From Parasphingorhabdus cellanae (lineage in GTDB: Bacteria; Pseudomonadota; Alphaproteobacteria; Sphingomonadales; Sphingomonadaceae), in the NCBI RefSeq assembly GCF_017498565.1, contig NZ_CP071794.1:3028001-3092000 (forward strand): DNA of 64,000 bases, written 5' to 3'. Below, piece by piece: positions 1 through 8,210 of the stretch. The position numbers and the translations under genes are program-made. Numbering within the stretch: the first letter of the stretch is position 1; each line of letters starts with the position of its first letter. The notes under the pieces are model-generated. The model was not told where the DNA came from and did no database searches. It saw only the letters and a program-made list of their open reading frames with translations.

Positions 1-75
1 CAGCAGGATCGGTACGATCGAACTGCCCAATCGGGTCAAAAATCGCGTTGCGTAGTTCTGTTGATCGATTCCCAT
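1..75 (-). CDS. possible 5' fragment of an unidentified gene cut by the window edge
   Basis: Downstream of recF on the same strand an open frame runs out of the window. From an ATG at 73-75 it encodes 25 residues beginning MGIDQQNYATRFF. The frame is also open upstream of that ATG, where a hydrophobic stretch (SILAVGSFFF) precedes it, so the real start could differ. I do not recognise the product and the fragment is too short to prove that it is coding. Confidence 0.2.
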   Translation of the reverse strand, partial: MGIDQQNYATRFLTRLGSSIVPILL

Positions 76-123
76 ACCGACACGATTGGCGAAAAAGAAC
101 GAACCAACGGCTAAGATTGATGG

Positions 124-1197
124 TTAACGCCTGGTTACGTTTCCGCCAGCGACCTGAAAATGAAGCGCGTTTTCGGGGATATCATCAAACAATCCAGGTT
201 CAGTCCCGGTAAGCCAGACTTGCCCACCTTTATCCTCTAGCTGGTTGAACAGGGCCGCGCGGCGCCCGGGGTCCAGATGAGCGGCCACTTCATCCAGCAA
301 GAGCATGGGCCTGGTTCCACGCTGTTCAGCAATCAGATCAGCATGGGCCAATATGATTGAAAATAGCAGCGCCTTTTGCTCGCCTGTGGAGCATTTTTCC
401 GCTGCCTGAGCTTTGGCTCCGTGAAATACGGTCAGGTCAGCCCGATGCGGTCCCGTCAAAGTCCGACCAGCGCCCCGATCCGCCTGACGGCTCGCTTTGA
501 GTGCCTCCAGCAAAGCCATCTCACTGCGCAACTGTTTATCATCAAGATGAAGCCTGGCCGCCGCAAACAAACCATCATCGGTGACCGTCAGCGCGCTGTT
601 AAGCGCTTCGGTAATGCGAAAGCGGGCCTCGGCGACAGCGCTCCCGAAACCAGCCAATTGCCCGTCGAGAGCATCAAGCCATTCGCTGTCCGGCATATAT
701 TCATCGGCCAGCAGTCGGTTGCGTTCCCGCCTTGCGGCATCATAACGCGTGCAGTTTCTGGCATGTTCCGGTTCAAGAGCCGTTACTAACCGATCAAGGA
801 AATTGCGACGCCCCGATGCACCTTCCATAAACAAGCGGTCCATCGCCGGGGTCAGCCATAATATCGACAGCCATTGCGCCAGATCATTAGTCGGCACAGC
901 CGCGCCGTTGACCCGTGTCTTGCGCCGTTCGGGATATTCCGCGCTGGTCCCGGTCCCCAATTGAACGTCGCCGAGCTCGGCCGCTACCGCGAAATCGCCG
1001 CTGCTTTGTTCATAGGCCATATCCTTGATCAGCGCGCGTCTTAACCCGCGACCGGGCGATAAAAGCGACACGGCTTCCAATATATTGGTCTTTCCCGCGC
1101 CATTGTCGCCGCTGAGCACGATGAAGCCCGGTGCAGTTTCCAGACGCAGTTGCGGATAGTTCCGAAAATTTTGGAGTGTGAGCCGAGAGATCGTCAT
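124..1197 (-). CDS. recF: DNA replication and repair protein RecF
   Basis: RecF is an SMC-like ATPase that binds gapped DNA at stalled forks and, with RecO and RecR, loads RecA. The 357-residue protein has the family's usual length. A Walker A motif GDNGAGKTN lies at residues 30-38, the ABC-type signature STGEQKALL near residue 270, and a Walker B stretch LLLDEVAAHLD near residue 300. The N-terminus (TISRLTLQNFRNY) is typical of the family. The gene is oriented away from the pspC operon; dnaA and gyrB are not visible in the window. Identification is secure. Confidence 0.97.
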   Translation of the reverse strand: MTISRLTLQNFRNYPQLRLETAPGFIVLSGDNGAGKTNILEAVSLLSPGRGLRRALIKDMAYEQSSGDFAVAAELGDVQLGTGTSAEYPERRKTRVNGAAVPTNDLAQWLSILWLTPAMDRLFMEGASGRRNFLDRLVTALEPEHARNCTRYDAARRERNRLLADEYMPDSEWLDALDGQLAGFGSAVAEARFRITEALNSALTVTDDGLFAAARLHLDDKQLRSEMALLEALKASRQADRGAGRTLTGPHRADLTVFHGAKAQAAEKCSTGEQKALLFSIILAHADLIAEQRGTRPMLLLDEVAAHLDPGRRAALFNQLEDKGGQVWLTGTEPGLFDDIPENALHFQVAGGNVTRR

Positions 1198-1385
1198 GAC
1201 AGGCAGCCATCTCTAGCCTTGCAGTGATATGATGAGAAGGAAATTCGCAATTCAAGGCACTGCCGTTCATTCTCCGTTCGTTAAATACTAAAAGTTGGTG
1301 TAATTTACCATTTTACGGTTTTACACAATTTCACATGCGCGGGAATAGTTGCTTAAACTATTGAAAAACAAAGATATCATAAAAC

Positions 1386-1401
1386 TGGCACGGCCTATGC
1401 A
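1386..1401 (+). promoter_or_regulatory. sigma54 (RpoN) promoter upstream of the twin-peptide/pspC operon
   Basis: The sequence TGGCACGGCCTATGCA matches the -24/-12 consensus, with GG at 1387-1388 and GC at 1399-1400 separated by exactly 10 bases. Transcription would start near 1412, leaving a leader of about 50 bases before the first peptide gene. Upstream, GTGTAA at 1298-1303 and TTACAC at 1321-1326 form an inverted repeat that could be an activator site. Enterobacterial psp operons are also sigma54 dependent (PspF), which fits the PspC gene downstream. The -12 box is ATGCA rather than TTGCA. Confidence 0.7.
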
Positions 1402-1464
1402 GAGTATGAGTTATCTTCGCTAACATAACTGCGAAGCCCAGTTTTAAATGAAAAGGAAATCAAA

Positions 1465-1584
1465 ATGTTCACCAATGTATCAAATAATATCGCCGCCGCT
1501 TTCGCTGCCATCGTCTCAGCCAGTGTTCTAATTGGTGCCAGCGTTGGACCAGCAATCAACAATGCCGGCTCTTTGGTAATCTAA
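1465..1584 (+). CDS. 39-residue membrane micropeptide, first of a tandem pair
   Basis: This short gene starts with ATG and has a ribosome binding site (AAAAGGAAA) about 7 bases upstream. It encodes 39 residues: a short polar N-terminus, one hydrophobic helix (about residues 9-29) and a conserved tail PAINNAGSLVI. The next gene encodes a protein of identical length with 21 of 39 residues identical, so purifying selection rather than chance is likely. The sigma54 promoter lies about 50 bases ahead and pspC follows. I do not recognise a named family. A role in membrane stress together with PspC is an inference from linkage only. Confidence 0.7.
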   Translation: MFTNVSNNIAAAFAAIVSASVLIGASVGPAINNAGSLVI

Positions 1585-1614
1585 TTTTTCTCCCATTCCT
1601 CGAAAGGAAATATC

Positions 1615-1734
1615 ATGACCTACGAACTAAAAAATAAATTCCTTGCTGGCTTCGCCGCTCTTTTCTCCGCCGCAATTTTCGTCAGCGCCAGTGTCGCTCC
1701 AGCGATCAATAACGCCGGTTCAATGGTGATCTGA
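1615..1734 (+). CDS. 39-residue membrane micropeptide, second of a tandem pair
   Basis: This paralogue of the preceding gene has the ribosome binding site CGAAAGGAAA and an ATG start. The hydrophobic helix (about residues 9-29) and the tail PAINNAGSMVI are conserved, while the N-terminal ten residues differ (MTYELKNKFL). Its stop codon TGA overlaps the ATG of the PspC gene (TGATG), so translation of the two is probably coupled. This is the strongest contextual argument that the peptide is real and functionally tied to PspC. The function is unknown. Confidence 0.75.
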   Translation: MTYELKNKFLAGFAALFSAAIFVSASVAPAINNAGSMVI

Positions 1735-1982
1735 TGGCAGATAAAAACAAACCCACCAGTTGGCCCGAACCCATTTCATCAAATAAAAGGAAAAACAGCC
1801 CAGTGAAAAACAAACTGAAACTCGACAAAGCCAATGGCAAGCTAATGGGCGTATGTTCCGGTCTTGCAAATTGGAGCGGTATGGATGCCAATCTTCTACG
1901 GATCATTTTCGTACTCGCAACAATCTTCGGCTTCGGTTCTGCGATTATCATTTACCTCGCCATCGGCCTGATTGTAGACTAA
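1734..1982 (+). CDS. pspC: PspC-domain membrane protein
   Basis: The 82-residue protein has a polar N-terminal third rich in Lys and Ser, followed by a PspC domain. Within the domain the stretch KLMGVCSGLANW and the following membrane helix (RIIFVLATIFGFGSAIIIYLAIGLIV) are typical. PspC proteins sit in the inner membrane and take part in the phage-shock envelope-stress response, in enterobacteria together with PspB and PspA. Here no pspA or pspB is adjacent; instead two micropeptides precede it with a 1-base overlap. Regulation by sigma54 is suggested by the promoter at 1386-1401. The domain assignment is firm, the physiological role inferred. Confidence 0.85.
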   Translation: MADKNKPTSWPEPISSNKRKNSPVKNKLKLDKANGKLMGVCSGLANWSGMDANLLRIIFVLATIFGFGSAIIIYLAIGLIVD

Positions 1983-2107
1983 TCGCGAAATCATATCTCA
2001 CGTGAATGATATAACATACAGAAAACATTGAATAATAATCATAGACCGCTCTGATAAATCTGTGTATTTAATGGCAAGCAGCTATTGAGTAATTTATCGG
2101 AGCGTAG

Positions 2108-3058
2108 ATGTCCGGCCACCATCATCATCACGGGCATATCTCTCACAGCCATCATGATCGCCACGGCCCGCACGGCCATATGCCAACAAATTTCAGCCGT
2201 GCCTTTGCTGTCGGCATAGCCCTCAACACTATCTACATCATCGTCGAGGTCACCTATGGCCTCCTTTCCGGCTCGATGGCGCTGCTTGCTGATGCCGGGC
2301 ACAATCTGTCTGATGTCTTGGGATTGGCCGTCGCCTGGGCCGGTGCGGAACTCGCCAAGAAACCTCCCAGCAAGCAATTTACCTATGGTCTTGGCGGGTC
2401 GTCTATCTTGGCGGCATTGCTTAATGGCTTGTTTCTGCTGGTTGCCTGCGGGGCGATTGCCTGGGAAGCGATAGAGCGGTTTAATGCGCCTCAGGCAGTT
2501 GCGTCGCAAACGGTCATTATTGTCGCGTCGATCGGTATTGTCATAAATTTCGGAACCGCGATGCTGTTCATGCGCGGCCAGAAGGAAGATATAAACATCC
2601 GCGGCGCATTTTTGCATATGATGGCCGATGCTGCTGTGTCGGCCGGCGTTGTCATTGGCGGTATTGCGATATTCTATACCGGCCAGAACTGGATCGATCC
2701 GCTGATCAGCCTGTTCATTGTGGCACTCATCTTCTGGAGCACCTGGGGTTTGTTGACAGAGGCCGTCCGGATGTCATTGGCCGGTGTGCCGCGGGGCATT
2801 GATGCGGAAGAAGTGCTCGACGCGCTTTCCGAGCTGCCTGGGGTACAGACGGTTCATGATCTCCATATCTGGCCAATGAGCACTAGCGAAAATGCGTTGA
2901 CGGCGCATCTGGTCATTCCCGGCGGTCATCCCGGCAAAAGATTCCTTGCCGATGTTGAAGCCGCCATGAAAAAGCGTTTCGCTATTCATCATATTACCAT
3001 TCAGATTGAGCTGGAGGATGAAGAATCGGATATGTGCCAGACGGATTGCGGTTCCTAG
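2108..3058 (+). CDS. cation diffusion facilitator (CDF) family metal exporter
   Basis: CDF proteins are inner-membrane metal/proton antiporters that export Zn, Cd or Co. The 316-residue protein begins with a His-rich metal-sensing or metal-binding segment (residues 1-25, runs such as HHHHHGH). About six membrane helices follow, then a cytoplasmic C-terminal domain ending in a Cys-containing tail. Two HxxxD metal sites are visible: HNLSD in the second helix and HMMAD in the fifth. This arrangement is closest to the CzcD/ZitB branch. A GGAG ribosome binding site lies just ahead of the ATG. Substrate choice cannot be read with certainty; zinc is the default guess. Confidence 0.9.
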   Translation: MSGHHHHHGHISHSHHDRHGPHGHMPTNFSRAFAVGIALNTIYIIVEVTYGLLSGSMALLADAGHNLSDVLGLAVAWAGAELAKKPPSKQFTYGLGGSSILAALLNGLFLLVACGAIAWEAIERFNAPQAVASQTVIIVASIGIVINFGTAMLFMRGQKEDINIRGAFLHMMADAAVSAGVVIGGIAIFYTGQNWIDPLISLFIVALIFWSTWGLLTEAVRMSLAGVPRGIDAEEVLDALSELPGVQTVHDLHIWPMSTSENALTAHLVIPGGHPGKRFLADVEAAMKKRFAIHHITIQIELEDEESDMCQTDCGS

Positions 3059-3157
3059 ATGGACCGACTTTTGTGGTAATGTGTTGGGGATGAATAAAGG
3101 TTAAGTTTACAATGTGTACAAGGTTCTATTGGGGCACTTTCTATCACATGATCTTCC

Positions 3158-3293
3158 CAAAGTTCACACAGTTCACAGGACGTGAAATGCGCTTGCTGCT
3201 GATTGATATATTCCAAAGTTCACACAAATCACACCGAAGCTAGATTCAGGTTTTGCGCATCGATCCGATGTCAAAGTTCACACAAATCACACC
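3158..3293 (+). repeat. three spaced direct repeats (22 bp) in a gene-free stretch
   Basis: Copies begin at 3158, 3214 and 3272, giving periods of 56 and 58 bases. Copies two and three are identical over 22 bases (core AAAGTTCACACAAATC). The first is diverged in its second half (AAAGTTCACACAGTTC). Each copy contains the internal element TTCACA once or twice. The surrounding stretch 3059-3530 has no convincing gene. The repeats are not palindromic. Their role is unknown; protein-binding iterons or remnants of a dispersed sphingomonad repeat are possible. Confidence 0.7.
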
Positions 3294-3530
3294 GGCTGGC
3301 CCGATGCTTCGAAGCGAATTGATGATGAATACTCAGGATGAGAAAGAACGTCAGCCTACTATCATGGCAAGAGGTATGTAGGAAAGCGTAACCGCCTGCC
3401 TGCACTGGCTTACGGCGATTGTCGCAACTTGGGTGCCGTTCGTCCGATAAACCTCTCCCGTTCAGCAACCAGACTGCGATCATCGGGTTTATTCCGATGG
3501 TTGGGGGCAGGCAATCTCAGGAGTTTGGTC

Positions 3531-3827
3531 ATGCGACTATTTGCAAAAAAACTTTCTATTCTTTCCGTAACCGCTGTGTCGGCATTATCTCTGTCGGCCT
3601 GTGCCGGAAACTATGCCGGCGAAGGCGCTGCCGCCGGTGCAGCTACTGGCGCGATTATCGGTGCGGTAACCGGTGATACAGATGATGCCCTGAAAGGTGC
3701 AGCCATTGGTGCAGCGGCCGGAGCCGCAGCGGGCTATTTCATTGACAAAGATGATCGCTGTGATGGCTATAATGATGACGGCGAGCTGGATGATGATTGT
3801 CGCGGTGAACCCGGCTACCCTGACTGA
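3531..3827 (+). CDS. glycine-zipper lipoprotein
   Basis: The start at 3531 is chosen because an AGGAG site lies 8-12 bases upstream and the product then begins with a lipoprotein signal peptide (MRLFAKKLSILSV) ending in the lipobox LSAC. The reading frame is open further upstream but that part does not resemble protein. The mature 98-residue precursor contains a glycine zipper (repeats of GAAxGAxxGA between about residues 30 and 66), typical of membrane-inserting envelope proteins. An acidic tail rich in Asp and Gly follows. It is probably attached to the outer membrane; the exact role is unknown. Confidence 0.85.
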   Translation: MRLFAKKLSILSVTAVSALSLSACAGNYAGEGAAAGAATGAIIGAVTGDTDDALKGAAIGAAAGAAAGYFIDKDDRCDGYNDDGELDDDCRGEPGYPD

Positions 3828-3888
3828 AGGCCTGATTTGACCTCCGGCTACAGAACTGTCTGACGGTCATCTTGCTGCCGCAGAACAG

Positions 3889-4638
3889 TCATACTGCCAT
3901 GGCGATATCGGGATCATCGCGCGTCCAGTCCAGCCGGGTTGCCGGGTCAATCACATCCAATCCGTCCTCGGCATAGACCGCATAAAGCGCCTGGGCGATC
4001 CGATAATCCTCAATATAGTCGATATCAACGCCAGCCAGTTTGGACAGCGGCTGAAGGACCGGATTGTCACCGACGAAATATTCGCGCGCCAAAATCTGTT
4101 GGCGGGGTGCCATATAAATGCTGTTGGTGACTTTGTACCAATCCGGCAGGTCTTGAGAGATCGTGTGATTGCGGGTCGCCTCATAGTTTAGCGCGCCATC
4201 GCGCGACCAGAAATATTCCTTCATCAGGTTGACACCCAGCAAGGAATCATCGTCACCGCAAATCACACTGTCATGATAGGCGCGAAACGCATCGCAATAT
4301 TCCTGCGGGGCCATGAGCGGGCAAACAACCGTGGACCAGGCAATATGAGCATGCGGGATGTCCCGGACGATACCGGTAATGACATCGCGAAACGGCGCGA
4401 TATGGTCGATTGCCAAATGCCGCGCGCGGCGATGGCGGGACACGCCGAAACGGTCCGCTAAGTCCAGAAACGCCTCGTCCTCGCTGGACAGATAAATGCG
4501 CTGCGGGTCGATGACTTTAGTTAGCTGCGCAAGTTTCCATTCGATCAATGTCTCCTGGTCCCCAAACGGGAGCAGGCATTTTTCTGCAATGCGGGAACTG
4601 CCGCGGCGGACCGGAACTATTACAGCGAGATCATACAT
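3889..4638 (-). CDS. acylneuraminate (CMP-nonulosonate) cytidylyltransferase-like protein
   Basis: The 249-residue protein starts LAVIVPVRRGSSRIAEKCLLPF, which matches the nucleotide-binding motif of the NeuA/PseF/LegF family (family form PARGGSKRIPxKN). Those enzymes activate sialic, pseudaminic or legionaminic acid with CTP for transfer to surface glycans. The rest has the expected alpha/beta GT-A-like pattern, but homology is remote in the C-terminal half. It lies 24 bases downstream of a glycosyltransferase-like gene, so the two probably form one operon. The usual partner synthase and epimerase genes are not in the window. A role in flagellin or surface glycosylation is inference. Confidence 0.7.
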   Translation of the reverse strand: MYDLAVIVPVRRGSSRIAEKCLLPFGDQETLIEWKLAQLTKVIDPQRIYLSSEDEAFLDLADRFGVSRHRRARHLAIDHIAPFRDVITGIVRDIPHAHIAWSTVVCPLMAPQEYCDAFRAYHDSVICGDDDSLLGVNLMKEYFWSRDGALNYEATRNHTISQDLPDWYKVTNSIYMAPRQQILAREYFVGDNPVLQPLSKLAGVDIDYIEDYRIAQALYAVYAEDGLDVIDPATRLDWTRDDPDIAMAV

Positions 4639-4662
4639 AAAAAGCCTTTCTGGTGGGAGCTA

Positions 4663-5844
4663 TCACGCCACATGTGCCAAGGGTTGCGCGCGAAATCGCG
4701 CAGCGGCGGGATGCCAGCGTTCGGGATCAACCGGCTGGGTCATGCGTGATATAATATCGTCGGCATTTAGGGCCGGATCGGCCGGGTCGAAAACGCAATT
4801 GCTGAGATGAAAGGCGAACCAGCGGCGCACTGATACAGGGTCAGGCAGCTTGCAATTTCCAGCTGCAATATCTGTGAGAAATTCGGATAAATTGTCGTAG
4901 GCCTGAAGCCATGTACCGCTGGCAAAATCCGACAGGCGCAGCAGCGGCGTGCCAAAGGCAGCGCATGCCGACCAACTCTTGGAATTGCCAACGATCATGC
5001 CGTCACAATATTGGCTGAGCGCCAGGGTTATCGGGCCTGTTTCCTGCGTCGTTTTAAGCATCACCACCCGGTCTTTTTGCTCTGATATGACGGCCTTGAC
5101 GGCTCTGTTGTCGCCATAGAGCTCGTTTAACGGATGATTGGTGACAGCGAGAATAGTATCGTCATTCAGCGCGGCTGCCAAAGCCTCAATCATCGCAGCG
5201 TTGCTGTCATAGCGATGATGCTGGCCGAAGAAATTTTCTTCATGCTCATATTCGAGTGGCAGGGCAATAACTGTCTTGTCGTCCGGCAAGTTGGTCGCGG
5301 CCAGAAATGCGTTGCGGCTGGGCAATTGCGTATGTGACAGCATTTGCGCCCATAATGATCCGGCGAGCTGATCTAGAATAGCAGTATCTTCGGGAGATAA
5401 CGTTGGGATCAGGCCGTGATCGAACAGCGATGGTGCCAGAGTGATCCAGTTGTTGCCCGTTTGAAAAGGCGGCGCCGCACCCTCCATCATATAGCGAATA
5501 GTGCCAGGGAACCGAGCGGGCGTGATGATATCCGCGCTGCGGCACAGGACAAAATCGGGATCAATATCGCGAACCAGCTCCAACAGATCATCTTCGGCGC
5601 TGGCATCTGTGCGCAATCGCGGGTGATCGGGGCCGTCCAGCACATACCAGCGGACATGATCGAGATCCGCAATCAGGTCGAGTTGCTCTTCACCAAGCCC
5701 GGTATTACACCACAAGGGCGGTACCAGCACGTGCACCTCTTCGGTTCGGGCGATTGTTCGGATAAGATGGACCGCGATATTGGCGAACCACCATGGCGTG
5801 ATCACGGGCAAATAGAATAATATTCGCCTACGCTGATCCGCCAT
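4663..5844 (-). CDS. putative GT-B-like glycosyltransferase, partner of the cytidylyltransferase-like gene
   Basis: I cannot assign this 393-residue protein to a named family with confidence. The N-terminus (RRILFYLPVITPWWFANI) resembles the opening strand and helix of GT-B transferases. A second Rossmann-like half contains an NHPLNELYG segment and the motif MIVGNSKSWSACAAFGTPLLRLSD. That pattern is found in capsule-type (KpsS-like) and UDP-GlcNAc-epimerase-like folds, where a Ser/Gly-rich loop binds the sugar nucleotide. No signal peptide or membrane helix is obvious, so it is probably cytoplasmic. Linkage with the next gene suggests joint work on an acidic sugar. Confidence 0.6.
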   Translation of the reverse strand: MADQRRRILFYLPVITPWWFANIAVHLIRTIARTEEVHVLVPPLWCNTGLGEEQLDLIADLDHVRWYVLDGPDHPRLRTDASAEDDLLELVRDIDPDFVLCRSADIITPARFPGTIRYMMEGAAPPFQTGNNWITLAPSLFDHGLIPTLSPEDTAILDQLAGSLWAQMLSHTQLPSRNAFLAATNLPDDKTVIALPLEYEHEENFFGQHHRYDSNAAMIEALAAALNDDTILAVTNHPLNELYGDNRAVKAVISEQKDRVVMLKTTQETGPITLALSQYCDGMIVGNSKSWSACAAFGTPLLRLSDFASGTWLQAYDNLSEFLTDIAAGNCKLPDPVSVRRWFAFHLSNCVFDPADPALNADDIISRMTQPVDPERWHPAAARFRAQPLAHVA

Positions 5845-6069
5845 GCTCTTATCCCTGAATTATGCTGTCGCTCGCGCGAAGTATAAACAGTTATGGTTAA
5901 CGAACTGCTAAGCCAGCGTTGGCCTCGGTTGTACGTGTTTGACTGTGGTATCGAATGAAAACTGGCGCATATAGGCTGGGCCATATCGATGGATAGCGCG
6001 CAGTTTTGCAGCCATATTTTGGATAGAGTTTCGCTAGCGCCGCAGGGCAAGCTCGGCTAACGGGCTTTT

Positions 6070-7458
6070 ATGGCTAGCGCAGCGCACTCTTTCCCATCAC
6101 CAAACCCGTGGCGCCGCGAAGCTTCGGTGACGCTGAAACTCGCCTGGCCGCTTATCCTTTCGAACCTGACGATGGCACTTATTGGCGCCACCGATGTGCT
6201 GATGATCGGCTGGCTCGGTGCGCGGGAACTGGCTGCGGCGACGTTGGGTTTCAACCTCGCCATGAGCTGCGCGATTTTCTGTATGGGTCTGGTGACCGCG
6301 TCCGCGCCAATGATGGCCAGCGAGATTGGCCGCATGGGACATAGCGTGCGCGATGTACGCCGAACCTTTCGGCAGGCCATTTGGGCGGCTGTGACGGTCA
6401 TTGTCCCGTTTTGGATATTGCTGTGGAACACGGAAAGCATTTTGGTTTTCTTTGGACAGCAACCGGATCTGGCGCGCAATGCCGGGCTTTATATCTCGGC
6501 CTATATGTGGTCGATATTGCCGTTTCTATGCTTTATCATTTTGCGTAACTTTATTTCCGCCTTGGAGCAACCGGTCTGGGCGCTCATTATCAGTGTGATC
6601 GCGGTTCTGGCCAACGCGCTGTTCAACTATGCCCTGATTTTCGGGAAATTCGGTGTTCCCGCTTTTGGCGTCATCGGCGCTGGTATTGGCAGCGTGATGA
6701 CCAATATGTTGATGTTTGGCGGCATGGCTTTGGTGGTCATCCTCCACAAACGCTTTCGCCGCTACCATCTATTCGGCCGCTTCTGGCGTGCCGACTGGCA
6801 ACGTTATCGGGCGCTGTGGAAATTGGGTTTGCCGATCGCGGTGACCATGGGGCTCGAAGGTTCGGTCTTTGGTATTGCCGCATTGTTGATGGGACTCATC
6901 AATGCTGAATCTGTCGCGGCTCATGCGATTGCGCTGCAATTGGCATCGCTGACGTTCATGGTGCCGATGGGCTTGGGGCAAGCGGCCACCGTACGGGTTG
7001 GAATCCAATATGGTCGGAAAGATCATGCGGGCATTACGCGGGCTGGGTGGGTCAGCTTCGTACTCGGCACGTCCTTCATGGCGGCGATGGCGTTGGTATT
7101 CGTTCTCGCGCCCGATTTTCTGATTGCCATTTTCATCGATGCCAGCGCGCCGGGCAATGAAAAAGTTGCTACACTCGCGGTTAGTTTTCTGGCGATTGCG
7201 GCAATTTTCCAGATCGTCGATGGCGCACAGGTGGTCGGGGCAGGGATGCTACGCGGATTGCATGATACCACGGTTCCCATGGTGTTCGCCTTAATGGGCT
7301 ATTGGTTTATTGGTATTGGCGTCGGCGCTGGCCTTGCTTTTTGGCAGGGCTGGGAAGGTATTGGCGTTTGGACTGGCCTCGCCAGCGGTTTGGGTATTGT
7401 CGCAATATTGATGCTGGCCCGTTGGATGATGCGGCAGCGGATCGGGCTGTTGCCTTAA
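6070..7458 (+). CDS. MATE-family multidrug/toxin efflux transporter (NorM-like)
   Basis: The 462-residue protein has about twelve hydrophobic helices arranged as two homologous halves, which is the MATE size and topology. The first half begins with TLKLAWPLILSNLTMALIGATDVLMIGWLG, typical of the family's helix 1-2 region. A second-half segment, LGLPIAVTMGLEGSVFGIAALLMG, repeats the pattern. MATE proteins export cationic drugs or metabolites in exchange for Na+ or H+. The gene stands alone, with 225 bases of non-coding sequence before it. The substrate is unknown. Confidence 0.9.
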   Translation: MASAAHSFPSPNPWRREASVTLKLAWPLILSNLTMALIGATDVLMIGWLGARELAAATLGFNLAMSCAIFCMGLVTASAPMMASEIGRMGHSVRDVRRTFRQAIWAAVTVIVPFWILLWNTESILVFFGQQPDLARNAGLYISAYMWSILPFLCFIILRNFISALEQPVWALIISVIAVLANALFNYALIFGKFGVPAFGVIGAGIGSVMTNMLMFGGMALVVILHKRFRRYHLFGRFWRADWQRYRALWKLGLPIAVTMGLEGSVFGIAALLMGLINAESVAAHAIALQLASLTFMVPMGLGQAATVRVGIQYGRKDHAGITRAGWVSFVLGTSFMAAMALVFVLAPDFLIAIFIDASAPGNEKVATLAVSFLAIAAIFQIVDGAQVVGAGMLRGLHDTTVPMVFALMGYWFIGIGVGAGLAFWQGWEGIGVWTGLASGLGIVAILMLARWMMRQRIGLLP

Positions 7459-7602
7459 CCCGGTTAAGGTGTCGGAGCGCCGTGGCTCGTTCGAATATTT
7501 CTGATAGCAAAAAGCTATGAAAGATGGGCAATCGTTTCGATTGGATCAATCGGGAGATCTTTGGCAAATATTGTTCACGCAATATAACCAAAGGAGGCCG
7601 TT

Positions 7603-7776
7603 ATGAAAAACTATGTTAACGAACTTGTGAGACGCCACCGTCGGTTGAACCGCCTGATCGACAATTGCCGTGCCGCTGGCCGGCAGCAGGAAATGCAGCA
7701 GTTGAAGCGCATCCGCCTGCAGATCAAGGACAAGATCGCCGCTGCAAAGCGCGAACTGGCACCTGTTACAACCTGA
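7603..7776 (+). CDS. DUF465 (YdcH-like) small helical protein
   Basis: A strong AAGGAGG ribosome binding site (7591-7597) precedes the ATG of this 57-residue gene. The product is a basic helical hairpin: VNELVRRHRRLNRLIDNCRAAG, then a second helix LKRIRLQIKDKIAAAK. This is the DUF465 pattern (paired helices around a conserved Leu-x-x-Lys-Lys segment near the end of the second). The family is abundant in alphaproteobacteria and its function is unknown. Several other frames over this stretch are shadows. Confidence 0.8.
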   Translation: MKNYVNELVRRHRRLNRLIDNCRAAGRQQEMQQLKRIRLQIKDKIAAAKRELAPVTT

Positions 7777-7898
7777 CAGGCCAGATTGTTGGGCGGTATG
7801 CACCGTGTTTCACTCCCCGGTCCCCGCCGGAAACTCAAGCCTACCGCCCAGCATGCTTTGCCAATCATCGTCCCCTTCAATGCTAACCAGGACATCCT

Positions 7899-8207
7899 AT
7901 GACTTCCCATTCCCCAGATGGCTCTCGCACCCCTCAAGCGACACCAGCCATGCCATGCCCGATTTGCCAAGTCAGCTTGACGATTAGTGAAAGGCAAGGG
8001 GTGGAAATTGACTTTTGCCCGCAATGCCGCGGTGTATGGCTTGATCGCGGCGAAATTGACAAGATTATCGAAAGGTCACGGCCAGCCGAAATACCGCGAG
8101 CAGAGCAAACCTATCGACCGGACCGTACCATTTACAGCGATAGCTATGATAATCGCCGCTACAAAAAGAAGCGCCGCAAATCGTTCTTGGAAGATCTGTT
8201 CGATTAA
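7899..8207 (+). CDS. zinc-ribbon (zf-TFIIB) domain protein
   Basis: The 102-residue protein holds one zinc ribbon formed by two cysteine pairs, CPIC near residue 22 and CPQC near residue 46. The diagnostic continuation RGVWLDRGEIDKII marks the zf-TFIIB family. The remainder is polar and ends in a very basic Lys/Arg tail (YKKKRRKSF) that might bind nucleic acid. Such single-ribbon proteins are common in bacteria and their function is not established. The gene follows the DUF465 gene by about 120 bases in the same direction. Confidence 0.85.
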   Translation: MTSHSPDGSRTPQATPAMPCPICQVSLTISERQGVEIDFCPQCRGVWLDRGEIDKIIERSRPAEIPRAEQTYRPDRTIYSDSYDNRRYKKKRRKSFLEDLFD

Positions 8208-8210
8208 TCC

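Noticed and set aside
376..964. Plus-strand open frames across recF
   Set aside because: They lie opposite the clearly coding recF frame, lack ribosome binding sites and show no protein-like composition.
3158..3293. Possible mini CRISPR array (three 22-bp repeats with about 35-base spacers)
   Set aside because: Repeats are not palindromic, the first is strongly diverged, there are only three copies, and no cas gene is in the window.
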